Shown here one piece after another: positions 8,624-16,265 of a stretch of DNA of 56,111 nt. Position numbers and translations under genes: made by a program. The notes beneath the pieces were generated by a model, which worked only from the letters and a program-made list of their open reading frames with translations, did not search any database and was not told the origin of the DNA. Within the stretch, counting starts at the first letter, position 1; every line of letters begins with the position of its first letter. The stretch is from positions 1 to 56,111 of the IMG/VR virus record IMGVR_UViG_3300045996_001685; one strand, given 5' to 3'. The stretch comes from a virus.

Positions 8624-9240
8624 GTCCTCCGGCTGGCGACTTCCCGCGCGTCCCACGCGCCGCTGCCGGGGCGGCTGGCGCAAGGTGGGGCAATCCCGCG
8701 ACGCCCTATGCGGCCGTCTCCGATCATCGCGACTTCCCGGCTAACTACTCGACGCCGCTCGCCGCTACCGGCCACACGCTGGTTGCCCAGCGCGAGTACT
8801 ACATCCCGGTTTGGTTCCCGTACGGTCGAGTCTACACCGAGCTCAGCGTCTACGTTAATACGCTCGCGGCTGCCTCGGCCGGCGTGATGGCGCTGTATGC
8901 CAGGGGCGCAAATCGAGCTATGGGGACACAGCTCGCCCGCGCCACCTTCGACCCGACGGGGACCGGCATCAAGTCGGCCACCATCGCCCCGCTCTCAGTG
9001 CCTGAGGGATGGCTGTGGTTCGGGATTTGGTCCGACGCGGCGCCAGTGATGCGAGCGGCCACGCCCTCCTTTGCCAGCATGGGAGGCGGCCTGTCGGGCA
9101 ACCTATTCGTGGGCAACGTGGGGTTTGTGCGCGTCAGCATCACGCCTATAGGCTCCGCGCTGCCGGCCGTAGCGCCGACCACAAGCCTTTCGGTGCTCGG
9201 CGGGCAGGCACTCACCGTGCCGATGTTGGGGACCCCGTGA
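8620..9240 (+). CDS. Hypothetical beta-rich protein, surface cassette gene 3
   Basis: The 206-aa product has a flexible Ala/Pro/Arg-rich start and then alternating strands (TELSVYVNTLAAASAGVMAL, WLWFGIWSDAAP), suggesting a beta-sandwich of the type found on virion fibres. The ATG overlaps the stop of the beta-helix gene (ATGA) and its own stop overlaps the next start (GTGA), so the three-gene insert is translationally knitted into the structural operon. It could bind carbohydrate or anchor the beta-helix protein. No family recognised. Confidence 0.6.
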   Translation: MSPPAGDFPRVPRAAAGAAGARWGNPATPYAAVSDHRDFPANYSTPLAATGHTLVAQREYYIPVWFPYGRVYTELSVYVNTLAAASAGVMALYARGANRAMGTQLARATFDPTGTGIKSATIAPLSVPEGWLWFGIWSDAAPVMRAATPSFASMGGGLSGNLFVGNVGFVRVSITPIGSALPAVAPTTSLSVLGGQALTVPMLGTP

Positions 9241-9677
9241 CGAGCTCGACAGAGGCGGCGCTGCAAGCGCTCCACACGACCCTCTCGGCTGTCATGCCGC
9301 TGGACGTGGAGCGCAACCGCGAAGACCCTATCGACCTCGACGCTCCGGTCCTCGTGATGCGTGACGGGGACGTCGAGGATGCAGACGACCCCACCCTCGG
9401 CCCGCCCGAGTGCGCGCTACACCCAAAGAGGGTTGAGGTGGAGATGCTCTTTTTTGCCGCGCATCGCGCGGTCGGCGAGCTCGAGCGCCAAATCGACGTC
9501 CTGAAGCAGCTCGCGGTGCAAGCCGTCGAGACTGACACGACCCTCGGCGGAGCGGTCGATTACGCGTATGTGCTGCCGGCTCGCCGTGACCGTCGGCGCG
9601 AGTTTGGCGTGGAGACTCTGGCCGCGGCAGTAATCCCGGTTGTCCTTGAGTATTGCGCCTCTCGCGCAAGTGGGTAA
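9237..9677 (+). CDS. Tail terminator protein (gpU-like)
   Basis: The 146-aa product shows the tail-terminator pattern: an N-terminal helix (TEAALQALHTTLSAVM), VERNREDPIDLD, VLVMRDGD, a strand with RVEVEMLF, then DTTLGGAVDYAYVLPARRD and a C-terminal strand IPVVLEY. It stops tail-tube polymerisation and binds the head connector. The start is GTG at 9237, overlapping the previous stop. It lies directly before the tube gene. Confidence 0.75.
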   Translation: MTSSTEAALQALHTTLSAVMPLDVERNREDPIDLDAPVLVMRDGDVEDADDPTLGPPECALHPKRVEVEMLFFAAHRAVGELERQIDVLKQLAVQAVETDTTLGGAVDYAYVLPARRDRRREFGVETLAAAVIPVVLEYCASRASG

Positions 9678-9689
9678 GGAGCCCCAGAC

Positions 9690-10637
9690 ATGACATGCAG
9701 CGTCACGGGCGCCAATGCCCGCCTAGCAATCAAAGAGCAGGCCGACTTGACGACGATCGCAACCGGCAACTGGAATCAGGTGCCGTTTCTGTCGTTCGAT
9801 ATGGCCGCCGTAGACGAAATCTCCGACGACCCGGTGCTAGGTTTCGGACGCGACGCGCAGCGCCCGACGCGCGATGCGATTACCGTGCGCGGCCGCGTGA
9901 CCGTGCCAGCCGACCTCATCGCCTCCGGCTACTGGCTGAAGGGCGCCTTCGGCGCGGCGACCGTCTCCGGCTCCGGCGACATTACCCACCTGTTCAAGTC
10001 CGGCGCGGTTGAGCTCCCGGCTTTCAGCCTCGAAATCCAGCATATGGACGCCCCCACCCCGATCTATTCGACCTACCGCGGCGTGATGGTGGACTCGATC
10101 GGCGTAACGTGGGGCACTCGCGGCCGGCCGCGGTTCGAAATCGGCCTCGTGGGTATCGAGGAAGTCGAGGATAACACGAGCAACGCAGGCACCCCGGTCG
10201 TCATCTCCCCGACTTGGTTTCACCACAAGACCTCGAGCGTCAAGAAGGACACGGTTCACCTCGGCAAGATCGTCGGCGCGAATATCACCTATAGCAACGA
10301 CCTCCAGGTGGCCGAGTATGTGGGCGATGCTGGTCTGGTCGGCTGTATCGCTGGCGGCATGTTCTCGGCTCGCGGGTCCATGACGGCGCGCTATAACGAG
10401 CTCGACCTTCAGACGATCGCGGCAGCAGGGACCCTCTTCGATTTGGAGATGGGTTGGACCATCGGTGCCACGCAAGCGCTTCTATTCGAGATGGACCAAG
10501 CCGAGTTGGTTCGTCGTGGCCGCTCGATTGCGAACGCAGGGGCCATCGAGCGCGCTTACGATGTGATCGCGAGCAAAGACTTCACCGAGGGCGATTCAGT
10601 CCGCGTCACCCTGAAAAATCAGGTGACCGCATACTGA
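9690..10637 (+). CDS. Major tail tube protein
   Basis: The 315-aa product has features of siphovirus tube proteins that stack as hexamer rings: FLSFDMAAVDEISDDPVLGF near the N-terminus and VRGRVTVPADLIASGYWLKG as the first barrel. Two similar beta-barrel halves follow, and the C-terminus ends in strands (DSVRVTLKNQV). AAGGAG at 9676-9681 lies about 8 bases before the ATG. The assignment rests on position between terminator and tape-measure genes and on these motifs. Confidence 0.85.
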   Translation: MTCSVTGANARLAIKEQADLTTIATGNWNQVPFLSFDMAAVDEISDDPVLGFGRDAQRPTRDAITVRGRVTVPADLIASGYWLKGAFGAATVSGSGDITHLFKSGAVELPAFSLEIQHMDAPTPIYSTYRGVMVDSIGVTWGTRGRPRFEIGLVGIEEVEDNTSNAGTPVVISPTWFHHKTSSVKKDTVHLGKIVGANITYSNDLQVAEYVGDAGLVGCIAGGMFSARGSMTARYNELDLQTIAAAGTLFDLEMGWTIGATQALLFEMDQAELVRRGRSIANAGAIERAYDVIASKDFTEGDSVRVTLKNQVTAY

Positions 10638-10643
10638 CGCGCC

Positions 10644-11336
10644 GTGCGAATCACAGTCGACGGCGGAGTGGACCTAGGCCGCGCCTTAACGGGCGCGGCT
10701 AATGCACTAGAGCCGGGGATGGTGCGAGCCGTCTCCGGCGCATCTCGAGAGCTCAAGGGCCGCCTCCGCGCGCAGACTAACGCGGCCGGTCTCGGCCCCA
10801 AGGTCGCCAACGCGTGGCGCGACCGTGGGTATCCGCAAGACGTGGCCGCGATCGTCTACACCCGCGCCGGGCCCATCATTGAAGGCTTCGATCGCGGCGG
10901 CGTCATTTATCCGAGGGTCGCGCAAGGGCTCGCCATCCCCACGCCCGAGGCTGGCAAAGGACCGGGTGGGCGGAGGATCACCCCCAACGCATTTGTGCGC
11001 CGCACTGGCATCCCGCTTACCTTCGTGCCCGTGCGTGGTCGAGGCCGGCTCGTGGGGCTTCTCGTGGCGCGCGAGCGCAACCGGCGCTTTGGCGTGCGCA
11101 AGTCCGGACAGCTCAAGGGTCGTCAGCGGCGTATCTCCAGCCGCAGCCGGGCGAACTTGACCAACCGGCGGGAGGTGGTCGTGTTTCTGATCCTCAGCGC
11201 CGTTACGTTGCAAAAGCGCCTTGATGTGGCGGGCGCGGCCGAACTCGCGCTAAAAGACTTGGAGACACGAGTGGCAACGGAGGCGCTCGTGGCGTTCTCG
11301 CCGACCGCTGGCCGCTCCGATTTGGTGCCTAAATGA
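10644..11336 (+). CDS. Tail completion protein, DUF6441-like
   Basis: The 230-aa product is basic, with a conserved-looking start (helix with ALTGAANALEPGMVRAV, then AWRDRGYP), an IEGFDRGGVIYP segment and LAIPTPEAG, as in phage proteins grouped as DUF6441 beside tail-tube genes. By position it may correspond to lambda gpZ, which is needed for correct head-tail joining. The start is GTG at 10644, and the stop overlaps the chaperone gene ATG (AAATGA). Confidence 0.65.
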   Translation: MRITVDGGVDLGRALTGAANALEPGMVRAVSGASRELKGRLRAQTNAAGLGPKVANAWRDRGYPQDVAAIVYTRAGPIIEGFDRGGVIYPRVAQGLAIPTPEAGKGPGGRRITPNAFVRRTGIPLTFVPVRGRGRLVGLLVARERNRRFGVRKSGQLKGRQRRISSRSRANLTNRREVVVFLILSAVTLQKRLDVAGAAELALKDLETRVATEALVAFSPTAGRSDLVPK

Positions 11337-11818
11337 CAATCGTTCTCGGCGACCCCCTAAAGCCCGTGTGGCTCGACCTCGGCGACGATGTGCGGTTGCT
11401 GACCAATGTTCACGATCCTGTGTGTGAGATTGCCGAGCATCAGGCTTATACCGCCGAGTTGGCGAGCAATGGCGGCGACCACGCCCGCGCTCGGCTGGCG
11501 GCGCTGATAGCCATGGCTCAGTCCTGCGTGACCGAATGGCAGGGCGTCGAGTGGACCCCCGGCACCGCAGCACCGTTCACCCCCGAGAACCTCGCGCGGC
11601 TTTTCAGCGAGCACCGCGGCATTGCTATCACCTTCGGCGTGCGGCGCGCCGAGGCGCTCGAGGCATGGACGCAGGAAAAAAAAGGCTCTTCGCCCTCCTC
11701 CAATGGCATTTCCACAGCTCCCGCTTCTGCCAAGGATGCGAGCCCGGGTGCCAAACCTGCCCCTACACCCTCCAAGCGCCGCAGTCCCGAGAGGGCGCGG
11801 CCGTCTGGCGTGCATTGA
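11333..11818 (+). CDS. Tail assembly chaperone, short form (gpG-like)
   Basis: The 161-aa zero-frame product sits directly before the tape-measure gene, as the G chaperone does. Residues 1-117 look folded (ENLARLFSEHRGIAITFGVR, then EALEAWTQEKK). Everything after the slippery A8 tract is low-complexity Ser/Pro/Ala, as expected if ribosomes that do not shift simply run on to a stop. G binds the tape measure and recruits tube protein. Confidence 0.75.
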   Translation: MTIVLGDPLKPVWLDLGDDVRLLTNVHDPVCEIAEHQAYTAELASNGGDHARARLAALIAMAQSCVTEWQGVEWTPGTAAPFTPENLARLFSEHRGIAITFGVRRAEALEAWTQEKKGSSPSSNGISTAPASAKDASPGAKPAPTPSKRRSPERARPSGVH

Positions 11819-12009
11819 AGGGGTGCAGCTCGATTGTCCGGCGCTCCGAAATGTCAGGTGCCGTGCTCGGGCTGGATTGGCCAACGGCCATGCTCCTAGG
11901 GCAGGCTCGAGGAGTGCCGCCTTCGGTTCTCGCTGAGTTGCTGCCTGTGTGTGAGCTCGGCGTGCTAGTCGAGCCGCCGGACGCGGACGCTCCGGAGGAG
12001 GTGGACTAG
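11333..12009 (+). CDS. Tail assembly chaperone, frameshift fusion (gpGT-like)
   Basis: A -1 shift at 11677-11683 joins the G frame to the overlapping frame that ends at 12009, giving about 225 aa. After the shift the sequence becomes protein-like again: a four-cysteine segment (CQGCEPGCQTC), then VWRALKGCSSIVRR and GLDWPTAMLLGQARGV, and an acidic end. In lambda the minor GT product links the tape measure to the tube protein. The tape-measure ATG follows at 12010 with no gap. The downstream frame has no good start of its own, which favours the fusion. Confidence 0.8.
11676..11683 (+). promoter_or_regulatory. A8 slippery site for programmed -1 frameshift
   Basis: Eight adenines end a run of in-frame codons GAA AAA AAA GGC, which contains the ideal heptamer A-AAA-AAA in the zero frame at 11677-11683. 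Slipping back one base keeps perfect pairing in both sites and enters the T-like frame. The placement is the same as in lambda-like G/GT genes. An indel error in a homopolymer is the alternative. Confidence 0.8.
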
Positions 12010-14592
12010 ATGCCAGCCGTTATCCAGAAAACCGTCCGGCTGGCCGTTGAAGGCAATCAAGTCGTTCTCCAAGAGCTCCGCACCGTCGGCACGCAGGGAG
12101 AGGCCGCGCTAAGCCGTATCGGCGTCGGAGCCAAAACCGCCAACGACAACCTCGAGACTATGGGGCGCACCGGCGGCCGCTCGGCTGCGCAGGCTCGCGC
12201 CGACTTCGTGAACTTGGGTCAGCAGATACAGGACGTAGCGGTACAGGCTCAGGCCGGCACGTCATGGTTCACAATTATGGCTCAGCAGGGGCCGCAGATT
12301 GCGAGCGCATTCTCGTTCTTAAACCCAATGACTGGGATTTTTGTCGCAATCGGTGCCGCGGTCGCTGGCGTGGTCTACAACATGGGCCTGCTAGGCGAGG
12401 AGACGCTGACTGCCGAGGAGCGGACCAATCGGCTTGATAGGGCGATGGCCAACGCCCGCAGCACCATCGGCGCCACCGCCAACACGGTCGACGAACTGAC
12501 GCGCCGGTACGCCGCGCTGAACGCTCAGCAGTTGCAAGTAGAGCGCAATCTACTCCGGGCACGGATTGATGAAGCCAAACAGATGCAAGAGCTCTCCCGT
12601 CGCAACTTGGGCGACGTGGCGGGTGCCTTGGCAAACCCTGGTGCTGCTGCCGGTCTGGCAAGGCTGTCGCAGCAGGAGCAGCAAGACCCTAGAAACCGCA
12701 TAGAGCGCGACCCGGAGCTAGACCGCCGCATCGCGGCCCTGGCCAAGGTCGAGGAGCTGCAGCGCCGTCTCGCGCAAGGCAAAGGCTCGGTTCAAGACGC
12801 CCTCGACCTCCGGGGCTTGCTCGACCAGTACCCTAAGATTGTCGAGAACCAGCAGCAGGTCGCGAACGAGCTCAGTATCCAGACTCAGGCCGCCCAAGAG
12901 GCGGACGACGCTTACAACCGGCTTAATGCCCAGCTAGCCGTCCTCGAGCAGCGCAGCACGGCGGCGGACGCCGCCACCATCGCCACAACCGGCTCAACGG
13001 CAGCGGCCGGCAAGGCAAACGATGCCTACGGCGACACGGTCAAGCGGCTGACGACGGACATCCTCAAAGCCAAGGATGCACGCAAAGGCTTTATCCAGGA
13101 GCAACTCGACCGCCTGCCCGCGGATGCCACGCCCGAGCAGCGCGCGGAGGTGCAGCGCCTAGCCGAGGCTTACTTCGATGCGTCAAAGAAAACGGATGCC
13201 TATGGCGACTCCGTTAAGAGGCTGGCAACCGATCTCCTTAAGACAAAGGATGCCCGAAAGGGGTTTATCCAGGAGCAGCTAGACCGGCTGCCGGCCGAAG
13301 CTACCGCAGAGCAGCGCGCAGAGGTCGAGCGACTCGCCGGTGCTTACTTTGACTCCCAAGCGGCAAGCCGGGCTGCGCACACGGCGCAAGTCACCGGCGC
13401 CCGCCAAGCTAAGGCGGCCGTCAGAGACCTTGCCGCCGAGCATCAGCGCGACCTCGACCTTCTCGACCGGCTCGCTATCCGTGCCGAGGGCCGCACAAAC
13501 GACCTCGCCGAGAGGGTCCGTGCTAGCGGTCGCCAAGCTGTCGAGCAGTTGTCGGAGTCGGGCGAGAAAGACCCGGGGATGGTCGCCCGGACGCGAGAGG
13601 CCGGCGAGAATGTCGAACTGCGCTCCGCAGCCCGCCGTCGGGAGGCTGACGCCATCCGCGAAGCGACCAGGGCAAACACTGAGGCGGACCGGGTCCTGCA
13701 ACGGGCGCTGCCGCTGCAAGATGCTTACCTTAAGCAGCTCGCCGACATCGAGTCGGCGACCCTGACCAAAATACGGCTCAACCCTCAGCTAGCAGAGACT
13801 TACCGGCAGATAGGTGAGGCCGCCAAGCAGGCTGCCGGCGAGGAGAACCGGGAGGCGCTGCGGGCCGAGGCCGAGCGCAAGCGTCAGGCTCAAATGGACG
13901 AGCTCGAGCTAACCGGCGGTGCCGGCGGTGGCGTTACGCTGTGGCTGGACGACCTACGGCAAGAAACGATGTCAGTTGCCAGCATGACGCGCGAGACGCT
14001 CGGCGGTGCTTGGCAAGCAACCGGGGACATCATTCGCAACACCATCCTCGGCGTCAAAACCGACTTCAAAGCAATGGCCGCGAGCTTTATTGCTGACACG
14101 GCTGCGATGATTGCTCAACAGATGCTCCTTCGTGGAGTAATGGGACTGTTCGGCGGAGGCGCTGGCGCGACAGCCGCCCCGGCCGCTGGCGGCGGTTTCT
14201 TGTCCATGTTCGCGCCTATTCTCGGGGTGTTTGGACGTCACCAGGGCGGACGGATTGAGAGTGGTATCCCTGACCGCAACGTGCCCGCGGCCGCATTCGA
14301 CAATGCCGTCCGGCGCCACGATGGCGGACCCCTCGGGCTTGGCCCCGACGAGGTCCCCTTCATCGGATTGCGTGGCGAGCGGGTGCTAAATCGAAAAGAG
14401 GCGAGAGAGTGGGAGGAGCGGCGCGAGTCGGCCGTGACCGTAAACCAAACGCTGAATGTGGACGCTCGCGGGTCGCAGGACCCGGGGATGGTCGGGGCGG
14501 TCGTGCGGCTCAGCGCTAATCAGGCGCGCCGCGAGATGCGCCAAGAGCTTTCATCCGCGCGGCGTGGCCGGATGCGGCCCGGTAGGGGGTAG
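12010..14592 (+). CDS. Tail length tape measure protein
   Basis: The 860-aa product is largely helical, with a hydrophobic region about residues 93-130 (SWFTIMAQQGPQIASAFSF and FVAIGAAVAGVVY) and a second, glycine/alanine-rich one about 690-745 (MLLRGVMGLFGGGAG). The C-terminal part has GGRIESG and GERVLNRKEA motifs typical of phage tape measures. At roughly 1.5 angstrom per residue it would set a tail near 130 nm. Residues about 338-453 are two tandem 58-aa repeats. The ATG abuts the chaperone stop. Confidence 0.93.
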   Translation: MPAVIQKTVRLAVEGNQVVLQELRTVGTQGEAALSRIGVGAKTANDNLETMGRTGGRSAAQARADFVNLGQQIQDVAVQAQAGTSWFTIMAQQGPQIASAFSFLNPMTGIFVAIGAAVAGVVYNMGLLGEETLTAEERTNRLDRAMANARSTIGATANTVDELTRRYAALNAQQLQVERNLLRARIDEAKQMQELSRRNLGDVAGALANPGAAAGLARLSQQEQQDPRNRIERDPELDRRIAALAKVEELQRRLAQGKGSVQDALDLRGLLDQYPKIVENQQQVANELSIQTQAAQEADDAYNRLNAQLAVLEQRSTAADAATIATTGSTAAAGKANDAYGDTVKRLTTDILKAKDARKGFIQEQLDRLPADATPEQRAEVQRLAEAYFDASKKTDAYGDSVKRLATDLLKTKDARKGFIQEQLDRLPAEATAEQRAEVERLAGAYFDSQAASRAAHTAQVTGARQAKAAVRDLAAEHQRDLDLLDRLAIRAEGRTNDLAERVRASGRQAVEQLSESGEKDPGMVARTREAGENVELRSAARRREADAIREATRANTEADRVLQRALPLQDAYLKQLADIESATLTKIRLNPQLAETYRQIGEAAKQAAGEENREALRAEAERKRQAQMDELELTGGAGGGVTLWLDDLRQETMSVASMTRETLGGAWQATGDIIRNTILGVKTDFKAMAASFIADTAAMIAQQMLLRGVMGLFGGGAGATAAPAAGGGFLSMFAPILGVFGRHQGGRIESGIPDRNVPAAAFDNAVRRHDGGPLGLGPDEVPFIGLRGERVLNRKEAREWEERRESAVTVNQTLNVDARGSQDPGMVGAVVRLSANQARREMRQELSSARRGRMRPGRG
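13021..13368 (+). repeat. Two tandem 174-bp units inside the tape measure gene
   Basis: Units at 13021-13194 and 13195-13368 encode near-identical 58-aa segments sharing KDARKGFIQEQLDRLPA and EQRAEV. The DNA has diverged mostly at third codon positions, so the duplication is not recent and the protein sequence has been kept. Confidence 0.9.
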
Positions 14593-14594
14593 AG

Positions 14595-15212
14595 ATGGCG
14601 GAGCCTTGGCCGACCACCATCCGCCCGACTGCGATGGACGTGCAACTAGGCACGACGAGTATTATCATCGAGTCGCAGCGCAACCCCCTCCTCGCCTTCG
14701 TGTGGGAGCTCCCAATCCAACTGTGGAGCGCCACGCTGACGTTCGGCATGCTGACCGAACCACAGCGCCGGCTGCTGCAAGGGTTTCTGGCCGGGCTCGA
14801 CGGGCCGGCCGGCCGGGTCGAGCTCCCCGATTGGGATTACGATGGCGTCAACGCAGGAGCTATCCGCGGCGGCGCCACAGGGAGCATGACGGCCACCGGG
14901 GACAAGGACGCTAAGATAATCGACGTGTCAGGTGTGGGCGGCAGCGCCCCTCACTTCCGAGCCGGCGACCGTCTTGGCATCGGTGGTTATGTCTACATCG
15001 TGACCGCGGACGCCACCGCTTCAGGCGGCACGGCCGAGCTGTCCATCCGCCCGCGGTTGCGAGCTCAGGCTGCGGCCGCTGCCGTGTCAGTCTCGGGGCT
15101 GACGTTTGTCATGAGGCTGGCCGACGACGCCCAAAACCGTATCCAAGCCCGCGGCGGTATTCGCGGAGAGGCCGCTGTGTCGCTAGTTGAGGCGATAGAC
15201 ATCAGTGCGTGA
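14595..15212 (+). CDS. Distal tail / minor tail protein
   Basis: The 205-aa product starts WPTTIRPTAMDVQLGTTSII and is beta-rich, with RLLQGFLAGLDGPAGRVELPD in the middle and AGDRLGIGGYVYIVTADAT, a pattern found in minor tail proteins right after the tape measure. It is expected to form the ring joining tube and tip. It begins 2 bp after the tape-measure stop with GGTAGGGGGTAGAG upstream, and overlaps the next gene by 8 bp. Confidence 0.65.
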   Translation: MAEPWPTTIRPTAMDVQLGTTSIIIESQRNPLLAFVWELPIQLWSATLTFGMLTEPQRRLLQGFLAGLDGPAGRVELPDWDYDGVNAGAIRGGATGSMTATGDKDAKIIDVSGVGGSAPHFRAGDRLGIGGYVYIVTADATASGGTAELSIRPRLRAQAAAAAVSVSGLTFVMRLADDAQNRIQARGGIRGEAAVSLVEAIDISA

Positions 15213-15822
15213 TGATTTCCCAACCGCCTTTAACGACGCCCTCGAGGACCCGACGGGCGTTTGCGTTATCTGGCTCCTCGAGGCTGACTTCGGCCCCACC
15301 ACTGGCTACCTCCGACTGTGGACAGGTATCGGCGTGCTCGCCGTCGACGGGTTTGATTGGTTTGGCGGCGCGCAACTCGTCGAGATTGAGGACGGGCCGG
15401 AGAGCGTCGAGGGCTCAGTTGGCAACTTTGTGTTTAGCCTACCGTGGCGCGACCCGGTGACCATGCGCGACTATATCGAAGACGCCAAGAATGCGACGTC
15501 GGGAGGGTTGGCTTACTGGCGCGAAGCTCACATGGCGCCAGACGGGTCGCTGACGTCGGACCCGGTGCCCATGTGGCGCGGGCGCATCTCCTCGATACGC
15601 ATCGCCGAACAGTCTGTCTCGAGCACCGGCGGTCGTGGCATCGTGGTATCAGTTACCTGCGGCGACGATGCGGCACCGGCCGATCGGGCGGAGGTCTACC
15701 GAGTAACCGACTCGACCCAACGCAAAATCGACCCGACCGACAAAGGGCTGGAGTACCTCTCCACGCTCGGCAACATCGAAATTAAGTGGGGCGGGCTCTG
15801 GTACTCCCGCGAGCAGGACTGA
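15205..15822 (+). CDS. Tail hub/minor tail protein (gpL-like position)
   Basis: The 205-aa product has the pattern of DUF2163-like tip proteins: ATMRDYIEDAKN-like helix, a beta-rich core, and the terminal YRVTDSTQRKIDPTDKGLEY signature common to phage hub proteins before the NlpC/P60-like gene. It probably sits between the distal ring and the tip. The start is GTG at 15205. Lambda gpL binds an iron-sulphur cluster; only a single cysteine pair (CVIW and TCGDD) is visible here, so that is not supported. Confidence 0.65.
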   Translation: MRDDFPTAFNDALEDPTGVCVIWLLEADFGPTTGYLRLWTGIGVLAVDGFDWFGGAQLVEIEDGPESVEGSVGNFVFSLPWRDPVTMRDYIEDAKNATSGGLAYWREAHMAPDGSLTSDPVPMWRGRISSIRIAEQSVSSTGGRGIVVSVTCGDDAAPADRAEVYRVTDSTQRKIDPTDKGLEYLSTLGNIEIKWGGLWYSREQD

Positions 15823-16265
15823 TGCCGGCCGCTCGTGCCAAGCGGCGACCCGATTGGGTCCGACGGTGGTATGACTGGATTCGCGCGGCCGACCTCGAGC
15901 CGATGGTGTGGGGCCAGACCGATTGCGTGCTGACGGTTGCGAGCGCGGTTGAGGCGCTCACCGGCGAGCACCCTGCCCCGGCGATGATAGGCTCATACAA
16001 GACCGAGAAGGGGGCGCTAGGCCGCGTCAAGCGCCTCGGCGGCCTAGATGCGCTGGCGACCCGATACCTCGGCGAGCCGCTCCTTACACCCCGTCTAGCG
16101 CAGCGTGGTGACGTGGTGTTGTTCGCGCTCGAAGATCAGCCCGGCAAGCCCTCGGTCGAGCGGCTCGGACTGTGTGAGGGGGCGACTATCCTGGCACGCG
16201 GCGACCGCGGTCTGGCGCGCCGGCCGATGCGCCTTGCAATCAAAGCGTGGCCGGTGGGGCGCTAA
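15822..16265 (+). CDS. DUF6950-like tail protein in the gpK position
   Basis: The 147-aa product contains WGQTDCVLTVASAVEALTG, the core of a phage family that occupies the place of the lambda NlpC/P60 peptidase gpK. The Asp-Cys pair resembles the start of a papain-like catalytic site, and RGDVVLFALE follows, but a clear catalytic His is not evident. It may therefore be structural or a divergent peptidoglycan-active protein. ATG at 15822 overlaps the previous stop (TGATG). A longer frame begins at 15786 and is not needed. Confidence 0.65.
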   Translation: MPAARAKRRPDWVRRWYDWIRAADLEPMVWGQTDCVLTVASAVEALTGEHPAPAMIGSYKTEKGALGRVKRLGGLDALATRYLGEPLLTPRLAQRGDVVLFALEDQPGKPSVERLGLCEGATILARGDRGLARRPMRLAIKAWPVGR

